Shown here piece after piece: positions 36,624 through 46,525 of a stretch of DNA of 64,000 nt. Origin of the DNA: Primorskyibacter sedentarius. GTDB lineage: Bacteria; Pseudomonadota; Alphaproteobacteria; Rhodobacterales; Rhodobacteraceae. Below the pieces are notes generated by a model. That model saw only the letters and a program-made list of their open reading frames with translations, was not told the origin of the DNA and ran no database searches. The translations under genes were made by a program, and so were the position numbers. The stretch covers positions 310,001 to 374,000 of the forward strand of contig NZ_SLZU01000001.1 in assembly GCF_004342065.1 (NCBI RefSeq), given 5' to 3'. The number at the start of each line of letters is the position of its first letter. The stretch's first letter is position 1.

Positions 36624-37340
36624 TTAGTCGGGGTCTTTGAAGTAGGCGGCGAGCGCTGCAATCTCCTCGTCCGAGAGCCGTCCGGCCATCATCTGCATCA
36701 CCGGATGTGGCCGCAGCTTCTGCTTGTAGGCATGCATCGCCACGACAAAATCCTCTTCCGGCCAGTGGGTGATCGACGGGATCCCCGCATCCGATCCGTC
36801 TTGCTGGTGGCAGGTCTTGCATTCCGACGACAGGTATTCGCCATATGCCGTGTCCCCGACCAGTTCCAACACGTCCGGCGGCAGATCGACCTCGCGGTGC
36901 TGCGCAGTTGGCGCGGCCTCGGGGATGTTCTGCGGGCTGTCTGAAAAACCTCTCAGATAGGCCAGCACATCATCCCGGTCGGCAGGATTCTTGAGGCCCC
37001 GAAAAGACATGCGCGTGCCGCTGACCAGCGCCCTAGGGTTTTCCAGGTAGGCGTCAAGCCGCCTCAGATCCCACTCCATACCATCAGACGCCGCCCGTTG
37101 CATGCCTTTGGAATAAGCAAAACCGTCCAAGCCTCCGGCGTGCCGTCCGAATACCCCGTTAAGATGAGGGCCGATGCGGTTTTCCGCACCGGCCCCGACC
37201 TGATGGCACCCTTTGCACTGGTTAAACACCTTCGCGCCGCGTTCGGCATCGCCGATGGGCACCGCCTCTTCGTCCGCCCATGCGCCAGCGACAGGCAGCA
37301 CCAGCGACAAGGCGAGGGTGATCAGTTTCAGCAGCCGCAT
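36624..37340 (-). CDS. soxE: SoxE di-heme c-type cytochrome
   Basis: This 238-residue secreted protein (Sec signal ending near 23) has two c-type heme sites, CKGCH near 42-46 and CKTCH near 174-178. It is the cytochrome partner of SoxF. It starts 3 bp after soxD and ends 30 bp before soxF, so the four genes soxC-D-E-F form one unit. Confidence 0.9.
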   Translation of the reverse strand: MRLLKLITLALSLVLPVAGAWADEEAVPIGDAERGAKVFNQCKGCHQVGAGAENRIGPHLNGVFGRHAGGLDGFAYSKGMQRAASDGMEWDLRRLDAYLENPRALVSGTRMSFRGLKNPADRDDVLAYLRGFSDSPQNIPEAAPTAQHREVDLPPDVLELVGDTAYGEYLSSECKTCHQQDGSDAGIPSITHWPEEDFVVAMHAYKQKLRPHPVMQMMAGRLSDEEIAALAAYFKDPD

Positions 37341-37343
37341 CTC

Positions 37344-38567
37344 CTACTGACCTGCCGCTTTCATATAAGCGATGATCGCTTCCAGATCCTCGGGTTTGCG
37401 CAGCCCGGCAAAGGACATCTTGGTGCCCTTGGCGTAGGCTTTGGGGTTGGCGAGAAAGGCAGACAGTGCCTCGTCATCCCAGACGCCTTCCATCCCGCCC
37501 AGCGTCGCGGAGTATTTGAACCCATCGACCCCGGCAATCTGCCGCCCGACCACACCGTTGAGCTGCGGCCCGGTGCGGTTCTTGGCGCCGTCACCGATCT
37601 GGTGGCAGGCCTTGCACTTCTTGAAGACCTTTTCCCCGGCCTCAACCAGCGCAGGATCAATGTCAGCATGGGCACCGGCCTCTGCAACAGGCTCCGCTTC
37701 AGGCTCGACCGCCGCCATCTGGGTAGGTGTTTCGCTTGTTGCTTCCTCGGCTGCTGGCGCCGCGACCGAGGCGTCCTCTGCTTCACCGGCTGCTTCCGCC
37801 GCAGCGGCCGCGGTTTCCTCCGGTGTCACATCCAGAACGGCCGCATGCATGGTGATCTCGACCGCGTCCTTGCAATTCTCCATACATGGCGCGCCGGTGA
37901 AAACCGGATACTCTGTCTCGGCCCGGTCATCCATGTAGAAGCCGTTCGCATTGGGCATTTCGACCTCAAGGAAATTTTCCTTGCTGAGCGTGAAATCATC
38001 ATCCACCTGATCGTTCATATAGAGCAGGTAGGCCGTGATCGCGTAGACATCATCGGGCTGAAGCGATTGCGCGTTCCCGAAGGGCATCGCCCGGTTAATG
38101 TAGTCGTAAACCGTTGAAAGATATGGCCAGTAAGATCCCGTCGTCTTGACCGGGCGGTCATTGGTCAGGGAATCAAACCCGCCCGTCAGAACCGGCCATC
38201 GGCCAACGCCTTCGCCAAAATCCCCGTGGCAGACGGCGCAATTCTCAACAAACAGCTCCTCGCCCGTGAGCACGTCACCCGACCCATCCGGCAGGCCCGT
38301 GCCGTCAGGGCGCACATCAATGTCCCACGCGGCGACCTCCTCTGCCAGTGCCTCGCGGCCAAGGCCAAGCTTTGCATCGGGCGCGGTCTCATCGGCCTGT
38401 GCGGCGGCGATGAACATCCCGTCCAGATCACCCGGTGCCGCAACGGCCATACGCGTAGTATGCTCCGGAAGTTCGGTGATTGTCCGGTCGGCAAAGTTGA
38501 CAGCGGCTGTCAGAACCGCCGCTGTTCCGACGGCAGAGCCGCCAAAGAGCTTAAGAGACTTCGACAT
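37344..38567 (-). CDS. soxD: SoxD di-heme cytochrome subunit of sulfane dehydrogenase
   Basis: This 407-residue protein has an N-terminal hydrophobic export segment and two heme c sites, CAVCH near residue 111 and CKACH near 317, joined by a long Ala/Glu-rich linker (about residues 245-295). SoxD accepts electrons from the molybdoprotein SoxC during oxidation of cysteine-S-sulfane on SoxY. ATG at 38567 overlaps the soxC end by 17 bases; an earlier in-frame start at 38594 is less likely. Confidence 0.92.
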   Translation of the reverse strand: MSKSLKLFGGSAVGTAAVLTAAVNFADRTITELPEHTTRMAVAAPGDLDGMFIAAAQADETAPDAKLGLGREALAEEVAAWDIDVRPDGTGLPDGSGDVLTGEELFVENCAVCHGDFGEGVGRWPVLTGGFDSLTNDRPVKTTGSYWPYLSTVYDYINRAMPFGNAQSLQPDDVYAITAYLLYMNDQVDDDFTLSKENFLEVEMPNANGFYMDDRAETEYPVFTGAPCMENCKDAVEITMHAAVLDVTPEETAAAAAEAAGEAEDASVAAPAAEEATSETPTQMAAVEPEAEPVAEAGAHADIDPALVEAGEKVFKKCKACHQIGDGAKNRTGPQLNGVVGRQIAGVDGFKYSATLGGMEGVWDDEALSAFLANPKAYAKGTKMSFAGLRKPEDLEAIIAYMKAAGQ

Positions 38568-39819
38568 TCTCGGCGACCCCCTGTTCGTTGACATACCAGG
38601 TCTGGATGCCGTTGTTGTGATAGATCGAGTTCACGCCGCGGATCTCCCGCAAGGCTTCCTTGGTGGGCTGAACGTATCCGGTGGAATCATGCGCCCGGCT
38701 TTGCAAATAAAGCGGCCGCCCGTCCCAGTTGATATCCAGGTAGAAGGCGTGCATCGACTTATCGAGGCTTGGCCCCGACATGCGCGCCTGCTGCCACGTC
38801 TTGCCGCCATCAATGGTGACGTCCACACGCGGAATCGTGCCGCGACCCGACCAAGCCAGCCCCTTGATGACCAGCGGCCCGGGTCCGTGGGTGATGGGCG
38901 CTTGCGGGCTTGGGCTGGTGATCACGGATTTCGCATCCATCTCCCATGTAAACCGGCGCGCCCGGCCATCGGCAAAAAGGTCGGTGTATTTCGACGTCTC
39001 CTCGCGGTGATGCCAGGGCTCGTCGCCAACCTCGATCCGGCGCAGCCACTTGATCCACATATTGCCTTCCCAACCGGGAACGACCAACCGCAAGGGGTAG
39101 CCTTGCTCGACACGAAGCGCCTCGCCATTCATCTTGAAGGCAACAAGGCAATCATCCAGCGCCTTTTCCATCGGGATCGACCGCGTCATGCCGGACGCGT
39201 CAGCACCTTCCGGCAGAATCCACTTGCCTTCGGTCTTTACCCCTGCCTCGTTGAGCAGCAACCGCAGCGGCACGCCGGTATACATGACGTTATGGATCAT
39301 GCCGTGGGTGAACTGGCAGCCATTGAGCTGCGCACCGCGCCACTCCATCCCCGAGTTTGCCGCGCATTCCAGAAAATAGACGTGGTTTTCACGCGGGAAG
39401 CGCATGAGGTCTTCCATGGTGAAGACAAGCTGCGTGTCCACCAGACCGTTGATCATCAACCGATGCTCGGCCGGGTCGACATGTGCCGCACCGCCGTGGT
39501 GACGCTCAAAGCACAGCCCGTTCGGCGTGATAATCCCGTCCAACTCGTGCAGCGGTGTGAAATTGATGGAGCTTACCGGATCGGCTGTCAGCCATTCCAC
39601 CGTGCGCCGGATCACATGGCTTTCATGCTCTGACGGCTGCCCATATGGGGCGACATCCACACCGTCGCCCAGTTCCTGCATCCAGGGCTGGATCTGCGTG
39701 ATCGCCGGATCCCCAGCTGCGCGCGCCGCACCGGCACCTGCAACGGCCCCTCCAGCGGCCAAGGCCCCTCTCAGGAATGCCCTGCGCGATGCCGTCCCGT
39801 TCTTACCCGAGGCTGACAT
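38551..39819 (-). CDS. soxC: SoxC molybdoenzyme subunit of sulfane dehydrogenase
   Basis: This 422-residue sulfite-oxidase-family protein has a Tat signal ([15 protein letters not shown]), the molybdenum-cofactor domain with FLECAANSG, whose Cys is the likely Mo ligand, and the C-terminal dimerisation domain. With SoxD it removes six electrons from the SoxY-bound sulfane. ATG at 39819 is preceded by GGAGGAGAG; the upstream in-frame ATG at 39837 lies before this site. A perfect SoxR-type operator lies just upstream. Confidence 0.94.
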   Translation of the reverse strand: MSASGKNGTASRRAFLRGALAAGGAVAGAGAARAAGDPAITQIQPWMQELGDGVDVAPYGQPSEHESHVIRRTVEWLTADPVSSINFTPLHELDGIITPNGLCFERHHGGAAHVDPAEHRLMINGLVDTQLVFTMEDLMRFPRENHVYFLECAANSGMEWRGAQLNGCQFTHGMIHNVMYTGVPLRLLLNEAGVKTEGKWILPEGADASGMTRSIPMEKALDDCLVAFKMNGEALRVEQGYPLRLVVPGWEGNMWIKWLRRIEVGDEPWHHREETSKYTDLFADGRARRFTWEMDAKSVITSPSPQAPITHGPGPLVIKGLAWSGRGTIPRVDVTIDGGKTWQQARMSGPSLDKSMHAFYLDINWDGRPLYLQSRAHDSTGYVQPTKEALREIRGVNSIYHNNGIQTWYVNEQGVAENVEVS

Positions 39820-39845
39820 GCTCTCTCCTCCATTCATATCATCAC

Positions 39846-39861
39846 ATTCATGTTAATGAAT
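39846..39861. promoter_or_regulatory. Perfect SqrR/SoxR-type operator upstream of soxC
   Basis: ATTCATGTTAATGAAT is an ATTC-N8-GAAT palindrome 26 bp upstream of the soxC start. This is the operator pattern known for SqrR/BigR-type persulfide-sensing ArsR repressors, and soxR lies in this cluster. Confidence 0.8.
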
Positions 39862-40024
39862 TACTTTATGTGAGTCTACCGCCGCATGCCGTCACATCGG
39901 ATTTTTTGCACGTCGGCCTTGATCGCGGCGCCCGCTTGGCCTAGCTCTGCAACAAGCGAGGACGACCTCCCCCCGGACGGGGAAGCACCCCGGGACGACC
40001 CGGACCAGCATACCGGGGGACACC

Positions 40025-40465
40025 ATGCGCAAGACCGCAGATCGAATTCGTCACGCAATCAGCTTTGAAGTGATCGGGCTGGCCATTATCACGCCACTTG
40101 GGGCACTGGCCTTTGACAAACCAATGTCGGATGTCGGCGTCGTTGCCGTTGTCGGCGCCACGATCGCCACGCTGTGGAATTATGGCTACAACCTGATCTT
40201 CGACATCACCTTGAACCGGATAACCGGAACCACGCTCAAATCCGTGCCCGCGCGACTTCTGCACGCGACATTGTTCGAAGCAGGAATCCTTGCGCTGCTG
40301 CTGCCCTTCATCGCGTGGTATCTGCAGATCGGCCTGTGGCAGGCCTTCGTGATGGACCTGTCTTTCGCTGTCTTCTACCTCGTCTATGCTTTCGTCTTTA
40401 ACTGGGCCTACGACCGGATCTTTCCCCTGCCGGAATGGAAAGAAACCGGGCAGAGCGTTCCTTGA
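40025..40465 (+). CDS. PACE family efflux transporter
   Basis: This 146-residue membrane protein has four helices in two BTP-domain repeats: FEVIGLAIITPLGALAF and WNYGYNLIFD in the first, HATLFEAGILALLLPF and NWAYDRIFP in the second. The conserved acidic residue near position 15 is present. PACE proteins (AceI type) export biocides or short diamines using the proton gradient. It is the first of three plus-strand genes between soxB and soxC, with GGGGGA upstream of the start. A link to sulfur oxidation is not evident. Confidence 0.88.
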   Translation: MRKTADRIRHAISFEVIGLAIITPLGALAFDKPMSDVGVVAVVGATIATLWNYGYNLIFDITLNRITGTTLKSVPARLLHATLFEAGILALLLPFIAWYLQIGLWQAFVMDLSFAVFYLVYAFVFNWAYDRIFPLPEWKETGQSVP

Positions 40466-40534
40466 CAAGATCAGCCGATCCTGTGACCCTCGGGCGGCCC
40501 GGGGACAGGGACCGAGACGAAGGCAAACTCTGCA

Positions 40535-41617
40535 ATGACCGATGCCAACCCGTATGCTTCGCAGCCACCAAAGTCTTTCTGGCGCACGGCGGTTGCCGAA
40601 CCGGGCCTCTACCGCATGGCCGATCTTTGGCAATCCGCCTACAGCCTGCCCGCCAATGCACGTTTCGCCACTTACGGGTCGTGCTTTGCCCAGCATATCA
40701 GCCGGGCTTTGCAGAAACGCGGATTGAACTGGGTGAATGCAGAACCGGCGCCGGGAAAGGCGTCTGCCGAACTGGCCGCAAGATACAATTACGGTGTCTA
40801 TTCCTCGCGGACTGCAAACATCTATACCGCCCGCGCCCTGGAAGTCTGGGTGAAACTGGCCGAAGATCCCGCGCGTTGCGACGCGATCGAGGTCTGGCAG
40901 GATGGCGACCGATACCGTGACAGCCTGCGCCCGCTGATAGAACCTGAGGGTTTTGCCTCCCGTGAAGAAGCTCATGCGATGCTGCGCGCGACCGCGCAGG
41001 CATTCCGGCGTTCTGTGGAGGACGCAGAGGTTTTCGTCTTCACGATGGGGCTGACGGAAGGTTTCGAAAACGCGAGGACGGGCCAGCCCTACGCGCTTTG
41101 CCCCGGGACGGTTGCAGGCCATTTCGATGTCAGCTCTCACGCGTTTTGCAACTACGGCTTCATGGAGATCCTGATCTCCATGAAAGAGGCCATCGCGGGC
41201 ATGCGCCAGATCAACCCCCGGATCAGGTTCCTTCTGACCGTTTCGCCCGTGCCGCTGACGGCAACTGCGACTGACGATCATGTTCTGGTCGCGACCACCT
41301 ACTCGAAATCGGTGCTGCGCGCCGTGGCCGGGGAATTGGCAAACTCCGATCCTGACGTGGATTATTTCCCGTCCTACGAAATCATCTCGCAGCCGCCAAG
41401 CCGGGGCCAGTTCTTCGAGCCCAACATGAGGTCGGTCTCTCCCTACGGCGTCTCGCTGGTGATGGAGCATTTCTTCCGGGGTCTCGATCTGTCCCTGCCC
41501 GCGCTGGACCGGCAACCGGACCCCGACGCCGCACGCCGCATTCAGGCCGAACAGGAAATCGCCGAGGAGGATCTGGCCTGCGAAGAATTGCTGCTGGAGG
41601 ACGAGAATGCCAATTGA
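40535..41617 (+). CDS. GSCFA domain protein
   Basis: This 360-residue protein carries the YGSCFAQHIS motif near residues 47-56 that names the GSCFA family, with VFTMGLTEGFE and FLLTVSPVPL further on, as in this SGNH-related hydrolase group. The family often sits with polysaccharide or glycan genes and may deacylate or acylate sugars. The C-terminus is acidic. It overlaps the next gene, another SGNH-like protein, by 11 bases, so the two are coupled. Confidence 0.8.
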   Translation: MTDANPYASQPPKSFWRTAVAEPGLYRMADLWQSAYSLPANARFATYGSCFAQHISRALQKRGLNWVNAEPAPGKASAELAARYNYGVYSSRTANIYTARALEVWVKLAEDPARCDAIEVWQDGDRYRDSLRPLIEPEGFASREEAHAMLRATAQAFRRSVEDAEVFVFTMGLTEGFENARTGQPYALCPGTVAGHFDVSSHAFCNYGFMEILISMKEAIAGMRQINPRIRFLLTVSPVPLTATATDDHVLVATTYSKSVLRAVAGELANSDPDVDYFPSYEIISQPPSRGQFFEPNMRSVSPYGVSLVMEHFFRGLDLSLPALDRQPDPDAARRIQAEQEIAEEDLACEELLLEDENAN

Positions 41618-42296
41618 CGCACTGGTTATCGGCGACAGCCACAGCCGGGCCCTGCGTTCAGGCTGCAATGCCCATGGGCTGAAGATCCAGGGGTTTTCCG
41701 CCAGCGGCAGCGCCTGGGCCGACCGGGTTATCCGCTTTGACCGCAGTCGAGGCCTGCGCGCGATCGGCAACCGGCGCATGAACCGCCGCTTCAACAGGAT
41801 GGCCGAAGAGCTTGGCTGCGAAAATATCTTTGACTGCGGCGCACCTGTTCTTATCAGCCTGTTCAATCTCGGGCGTCTTGCGGGCGGCCTGTCATGGCAC
41901 AACCACGTTGCCGTGACGGGTGGTGGCGCCACCCCTGCGACCATCCCGGTATCTGCGGCGTTTCTGCGCGACTACGTGCTGGAACAAAGGAGGTTTCAGC
42001 TCGGTTTGATGAAACGGGTTGCCGCGCGCGCCAAGGTCTGCGTCGTGGGCCCGCCCCCGCTCAATTTCACGCCGACCAGCCGTGCGATGCACGAAATCCT
42101 TTGCGATGCGGTCCGCGATATGAAAATCGCGCTGGTCGACCCGTATGATTTCTTGCCCGAAGGCGCGGACAGTTTGCCGCCCGAACATCGCCATGAAGAC
42201 GGGCGCCACGGCAACGACGCCTATGGCGCGTGGATTGTCAGCCAATTGATCACGACTGGCATCCTCGACAAGCCCGACACGTCCGACGCTGCCTGA
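41607..42296 (+). CDS. SGNH/GDSL-like hydrolase
   Basis: This 229-residue protein starts with VIGDSHSRAL, which matches block I of SGNH hydrolases, and has a C-terminal DGRHGND segment that could supply the catalytic Asp/His. There is no signal peptide. It overlaps the GSCFA gene by 11 bases and has GGAGGACGAG upstream. The substrate is unknown; with the GSCFA neighbour a sugar or polysaccharide acyl group is plausible. Confidence 0.7.
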   Translation: MPIDALVIGDSHSRALRSGCNAHGLKIQGFSASGSAWADRVIRFDRSRGLRAIGNRRMNRRFNRMAEELGCENIFDCGAPVLISLFNLGRLAGGLSWHNHVAVTGGGATPATIPVSAAFLRDYVLEQRRFQLGLMKRVAARAKVCVVGPPPLNFTPTSRAMHEILCDAVRDMKIALVDPYDFLPEGADSLPPEHRHEDGRHGNDAYGAWIVSQLITTGILDKPDTSDAA

Positions 42297-42392
42297 GGTT
42301 ATGTGCTATTGGGCCAGGGCTGGCGGCCTCACTTCGACGTCTTGAGAACACTGCACATGAAATTGCGTGGTCGGGCTTTGCCGCTCTGACGA

Positions 42393-42419
42393 AACAAAAG
42401 CGCGCGCCCAAGGGCGCGC
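42393..42419 (-). terminator. Rho-independent terminator after soxB
   Basis: A perfect 8-bp stem GCGCGCCC with an AA loop (42402-42419) is followed on the minus strand by GCTTTTGTTTCG. It lies 40 bp after the soxB stop, so the soxVWXYZAB transcript ends here and soxCDEF is separate. Confidence 0.75.
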
Positions 42420-42458
42420 ACTACGGGATCACCGGACGAACCGGGTATTTAAGCAGGC

Positions 42459-44156
42459 TCAGGCGCCAACCACCTTGACCGATGTGTTTGGCGCAAGCTC
42501 GATCGTGCCCTGTTTGCGGATATGGTTTTCAACCACGTCCCAGATCTGCGGACCTTCGGTGGCCTCATTGACGCTTGCCCAGCCGGCCACGACGTAGTTC
42601 TTCGCCGGATCAATCGCCTCGCCAGTCTTGAGCAGCGTCATCTCGGAAATCCGCTCGCCCTGCGGCTTGGTGATGTCGATGCGGTAGGCCATGCCCCCGA
42701 TCCGAACCATATCCCCGCCCTGCTGGTAGTAAGGGTCAGGATTGAAGATGTTATCGGCCACATCCTCAAGGATCACCTTGATAAACTCGCCGGTCATCTC
42801 GGACCGGTAAGCCTTGCCATAGGTCATCGAGGTCACGTTGAAGAGGTCTTCGCGCGTGATCTCCTGCCCCGGCAGGATGGACGGCCCCCAGCGCACGCCG
42901 GGCGACATGGCGATATCCGCCTCGCGTTCGGAAATCAGAGCATCGCAAATCAGGTCGTCCCACGAGCCGTTGAAATTGCCCCGCCGGTAAAGCAGCGAAT
43001 CCGTCTTCCCAATCACCTCTTCCAGCTCTGCCTTGTAGGGCGCGCGTTGTTCGTCGATCAGCGCGGTCATCTGGGGATCGGGCGCGATGACGTCCGAAAA
43101 GATCGGGATCAGCTTGTGACGGAAACCCATCATCCGCCCATCTCGCACATCCAGATCGACGCGGCTGACGAATTTGCCGTTGGACCCCGAAGCCACGATG
43201 ATCGTCTCGCCCACCAGGACCGGCTCGGGCAGCGCGTCATGGGTGTGGCCGGACAGGATCACGTCGATGCCTTTGACGATGCCGGCCATCTTCTTGTCGA
43301 CGTCAAAACCATTATGGCTCAGGCAGACAACCAGTTCTGCGCCCATGCCGCGCACCTCGTCCACCATTTCCTGCATATGCTCGTCACGGATGCCAAAGCT
43401 GTATTCGGGGAACATCCAGCCGGGATTGGCAATGGGCATGTAGGGGAAGGCCTGACCGATCACGGCCACCTTCACGCCGCCGCGCTCAAAGAACTGATAA
43501 GGTTTGAACAGCTCGGCAGGCTCGTCCCATTCGGCATCAAAGATGTTCTGGCCAAGTGCCGCGAAAGGCAGGCTTTCGACGATCTCGTTCACCCGCTCGG
43601 ACCCCAGGGTGAACTCCCAGTGAAAGGTCATCGCGTCCGGCTTCAACGCGTTCATCACGTTGACCATGTCCTGGCCTTGGGTCTTCAGACAGGTGTAAGA
43701 GCCGTGCCACGTGTCGCCCCCGTCCAGCAGGATCGCATCGGGCCGGTCCGCCCGGATCGCGTTCACAACCGTGGCCACGCGGTCCAGCCCCCCGACCCTG
43801 CCATAGCCCTTCGCAAGCGACGTGAAATCATCATAGGTCAGCGCGTAATGCGACGGTGATCCATCTTCGATCCCGTAGAGTTTGCGGAAATCGGCGCCCG
43901 TGACATGCGGCACCTCGCCCTTATTCTCGCCAACGCCCAGATTGATCTCTGGCTCGCGGAAAAAGATCGGTTTCATCTGCGCGTGGATGTCGGTGATGTG
44001 GATCAGCGAGACATTCCCGAAAGTGTCGAATTGCAAAAGCTGATCCTGCGTCAGCGCCTGTTGCGCTGCAAGGCGCCCCCAGTTGCCGAAACCACTCGCC
44101 CCGACAAGGGCAGACGCAGCCATGGAGACCTGAAGAAAATCGCGGCGGGAGATCAT
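42459..44156 (-). CDS. soxB: SoxB thiosulfohydrolase (sulfate thiohydrolase)
   Basis: This 565-residue periplasmic enzyme has a Tat signal (SRRDFLQVSMAASALVG) and the calcineurin-like phosphoesterase/5'-nucleotidase layout: ITDIHAQ near 54-60, LDGGDTWHGS near 143-152, LSHNGFD and LSGHTHDA. The two-manganese site formed by these residues hydrolyses the sulfonate from SoxY-cysteine-S-sulfate. Its own perfect SoxR-type operator lies 34 bp upstream, and a terminator follows. Confidence 0.96.
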   Translation of the reverse strand: MISRRDFLQVSMAASALVGASGFGNWGRLAAQQALTQDQLLQFDTFGNVSLIHITDIHAQMKPIFFREPEINLGVGENKGEVPHVTGADFRKLYGIEDGSPSHYALTYDDFTSLAKGYGRVGGLDRVATVVNAIRADRPDAILLDGGDTWHGSYTCLKTQGQDMVNVMNALKPDAMTFHWEFTLGSERVNEIVESLPFAALGQNIFDAEWDEPAELFKPYQFFERGGVKVAVIGQAFPYMPIANPGWMFPEYSFGIRDEHMQEMVDEVRGMGAELVVCLSHNGFDVDKKMAGIVKGIDVILSGHTHDALPEPVLVGETIIVASGSNGKFVSRVDLDVRDGRMMGFRHKLIPIFSDVIAPDPQMTALIDEQRAPYKAELEEVIGKTDSLLYRRGNFNGSWDDLICDALISEREADIAMSPGVRWGPSILPGQEITREDLFNVTSMTYGKAYRSEMTGEFIKVILEDVADNIFNPDPYYQQGGDMVRIGGMAYRIDITKPQGERISEMTLLKTGEAIDPAKNYVVAGWASVNEATEGPQIWDVVENHIRKQGTIELAPNTSVKVVGA

Positions 44157-44189
44157 GGGAGGGAATTCCTGTTGTCAGGTTGGCATCAC

Positions 44190-44205
44190 ATTCGCATGTG
44201 TGAAT
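44190..44205. promoter_or_regulatory. Perfect SqrR/SoxR-type operator upstream of soxB
   Basis: ATTCGCATGTGTGAAT fits ATTC-N8-GAAT exactly and lies in the 101-bp gap between soxA and soxB, 34 bp before the soxB start. It suggests an internal SoxR-controlled promoter for soxB. Confidence 0.75.
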
Positions 44206-44257
44206 AGCACGAGCGAAGAAAACCCGCGCCGATCATGACCGGCGCGGGGTGTTGGTG

Positions 44258-45109
44258 TTACTGGCGCACCGCCGGTGTTTCGACCGACAGACCGTTGCCG
44301 CGCGAGGCGACGTAAAGCTCCAATGCGCGGAACTCGTCGGACCCTTCGGCAAAGGTTTCAGCCCGCGTGTCCCGGATACAGCCGCGGAAACGGTTGTGCT
44401 TGGAGATCAGCTTGGCCTGCTTCAGGCGGTAGGTCGGAAAGCCGTTGGTCTGGCCCTGGCTCAGGTGATCGGCGCGGATGTAATTGCCATAGTTGTCTTC
44501 GTGGCAATTGGCGCAGGACAGCTCCAGCTGACCGTAACGCGTGTAGTACATCTCCTTGCCCTGCTCCCAGTAAGGGGCAGCAGCACCGTCGATCGCCACG
44601 TCCATCGGCATACCGCGCGACTGAAGCGAAATCAGCGCGACCATCGACTGCATGTCGTTGCCCGACCATTTCCATTCGTCGGCCTGCATACGCTCTGTCC
44701 GGCATTCGTTGATCAGGTCTTCCATGACCACCAGCTTGCCGTCTTCGTCGATCTTGGGCATCTTCGCGGTCAGACCGGCGAAGTTCTCGACACCTTCGTG
44801 GCAGGAGGCGCAGCTTTCGCCCGCCTCGCCTTCGACCACATCATACGCGTCAATCGCCTGATCCACGAAAAGCATCGCAGGGTTGTCGAAATCGTCGATT
44901 TCCAGCGACTGCGTTTCATCCGTGCGGAAATGCCAGCCCGAGATGACCTCGTCCAGAGCACCATCCAGATGGTCGGGCGCGGCAGCCTTGGAAATCATCT
45001 CGATCTCGCCGTTGATGACCAGCTTGTCATCGTCGGCACCGCCCGCGACAGCCATCGGGCCTGCGGCGATCAGCATTGCGGCGATTGCCGTCATTGCCTT
45101 GTTGTTCAT
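44258..45109 (-). CDS. soxA: SoxA di-heme c-type cytochrome of SoxAX
   Basis: This 283-residue secreted protein has a Sec signal and two heme sites, CASCH at 100-104 and CANCH at 199-203. Cys244 in FRGCIRDTRAETF matches the active-site cysteine whose persulfide ligates the catalytic heme in SoxA. With SoxX it couples thiosulfate to the SoxY carrier cysteine. It follows soxZ by 59 bp. Confidence 0.95.
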   Translation of the reverse strand: MNNKAMTAIAAMLIAAGPMAVAGGADDDKLVINGEIEMISKAAAPDHLDGALDEVISGWHFRTDETQSLEIDDFDNPAMLFVDQAIDAYDVVEGEAGESCASCHEGVENFAGLTAKMPKIDEDGKLVVMEDLINECRTERMQADEWKWSGNDMQSMVALISLQSRGMPMDVAIDGAAAPYWEQGKEMYYTRYGQLELSCANCHEDNYGNYIRADHLSQGQTNGFPTYRLKQAKLISKHNRFRGCIRDTRAETFAEGSDEFRALELYVASRGNGLSVETPAVRQ

Positions 45110-45168
45110 TTATTTTTCCCTCCCGTTATTGCGCCCCGCCCGGAAATCCGGACAGGGCGTTCGCCCTA

Positions 45169-45498
45169 TCAGGCGACGGTAACGCTCTTTGCTTCCTCGT
45201 AGACGGACCCGTCATCGTCGTACCAGGTGAATTTGAAATCACCGGTCTCGGGCACGGTCGCCTCGAACTGGAAGTAAGGGTTGGTCGAAATCGCCGGTTC
45301 CAGCGTGACGTCGATAACGCTCTCGCCATTGAATTCGCAGGTGAAGCGATTGATGATCGAGCGCGGGATCTTGTTGCCGTTGCTGTCCTTGCGCTGACCC
45401 GACTCCATCGGATGGCTGATGAGGGTCTTGATCGTGACCGCCTCGCCTGCCGATGCCTTGCCGGGAACCTTGACGCGGGGTTTAACTCCGGATGCCAT
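45169..45498 (-). CDS. soxZ: SoxZ subunit of the SoxYZ carrier
   Basis: This 109-residue protein has the all-beta SoxZ fold, with VTIKTLISHPMESGQRKDS near the N-terminus. It has no signal peptide, as usual, because it is exported in complex with SoxY by the Tat route. It starts 18 bp after soxY and has GAGGAG upstream. Confidence 0.94.
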   Translation of the reverse strand: MASGVKPRVKVPGKASAGEAVTIKTLISHPMESGQRKDSNGNKIPRSIINRFTCEFNGESVIDVTLEPAISTNPYFQFEATVPETGDFKFTWYDDDGSVYEEAKSVTVA

Positions 45499-45516
45499 AG
45501 TCTTGTTCTCCTCTGA

Positions 45517-45933
45517 TCAGCCGCCGCAGCCGCCGATGGTGACTTTCACGGTCTTGGACTGGCGGGCAAAGCTGCCATCGGCCAGTTTGGCGATCGCGAC
45601 AACATCCTGCGTCCCGGCCAGACGGATCCGCGTGCTGGCCGATTGCGATGCCGCGAGCGGACCGAAATTGAACGTTGCCACGGGCGGCGTCGGGTTGCCT
45701 GCTGCCAGCAGCATGATCGCTGTGGCACCGGGGGCCGAAACCTCTACGGGCACAGTGTTGCCGTTCTCGGCGATCTCTGGCGCGGTCAGTTCGACACCGG
45801 CTTCGGCAAGCTCTGCCCCGCCGGTGAATTCCGCGATCAGATCGTCAACGGCCGCATTGGCGCGGAACGGCAGAACCGTCATCAGGGCCGCCCCGGCCCC
45901 CATCGCCAGCGTCTCACGTCGTGTGAATTGCAT
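45517..45933 (-). CDS. soxY: SoxY sulfur carrier subunit
   Basis: This 138-residue protein has a Tat signal (FTRRETLAMGAGAA) and ends in GGCGG, the flexible arm whose cysteine carries all intermediates of the Sox cycle. soxX lies 27 bp upstream and soxZ 18 bp downstream. GAGGAGAG precedes the start. Confidence 0.95.
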   Translation of the reverse strand: MQFTRRETLAMGAGAALMTVLPFRANAAVDDLIAEFTGGAELAEAGVELTAPEIAENGNTVPVEVSAPGATAIMLLAAGNPTPPVATFNFGPLAASQSASTRIRLAGTQDVVAIAKLADGSFARQSKTVKVTIGGCGG

Positions 45934-45960
45934 TTCTCTCTCCTCTTTGCCGCGGCGCGG

Positions 45961-46443
45961 TCAGCTTTCCTTCAGGGTCAGCAGGTAGGCCACGACGTCC
46001 TCGATCTCCTGCGCCGAAAGGATCGGCGTCAGATCTTCTTCCTTTGCGGCCTTGCCGGTATAGGCATTGCCCGGCCGGATGAAACCGCTGGTCTTGTAGA
46101 AGGCCGGCATGACCGACCCTTCGAAGGTCATCTTTGCATTGGCGACGATGCCGCGCAGTTCTTCGGCGGTGCGATACTCGCCCACGCCATCAAGCGTCGG
46201 GCCGACCTCGCCGTGGAACGGGGCATCGTTGAGCGCAGTAACCGCGTGGCAGGCAATACAGTTGCCCTTGCCGCGCGACGTCATGATGGCGGCGCCGTTC
46301 TCCGGGTTGCCTTCGGCGCCGGAAAGCGACACTTCCACGGCACCGTATTCGTCAAACTGAACTTCTGCGGGCGTGACCTCAGCGGCTTGCGCCGCCCCGG
46401 CCGTCATCACTGCCGCCGCCAGTGCGATCCTTGTGATCTTCAT
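45961..46443 (-). CDS. soxX: SoxX mono-heme cytochrome of SoxAX
   Basis: This 160-residue secreted cytochrome has a Sec signal (about 1-20) and one heme site, CIACH at 62-66; a Met in the SVMPAFY segment is the probable sixth ligand. It pairs with SoxA. ATG at 46443 is chosen because GGGAGGAAAC lies directly before it; the upstream in-frame ATG at 46455 overlaps this site. A perfect SoxR-type operator lies 82 bp upstream. Confidence 0.93.
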   Translation of the reverse strand: MKITRIALAAAVMTAGAAQAAEVTPAEVQFDEYGAVEVSLSGAEGNPENGAAIMTSRGKGNCIACHAVTALNDAPFHGEVGPTLDGVGEYRTAEELRGIVANAKMTFEGSVMPAFYKTSGFIRPGNAYTGKAAKEEDLTPILSAQEIEDVVAYLLTLKES

Positions 46444-46525
46444 GTTTCCTCCCATGCTACCTGTTCTTTCCTCGCGGATAGCTTTGCATACCGTAGGCTA
46501 CCGCATGCAGGAGACGCAACAACAA

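Noticed and set aside
39941-41944. Minus-strand open frame of 667 codons across the PACE/GSCFA/SGNH genes
   Set aside because: Three plus-strand genes with family motifs and ribosome sites occupy the region; the antisense product is compositionally unnatural.
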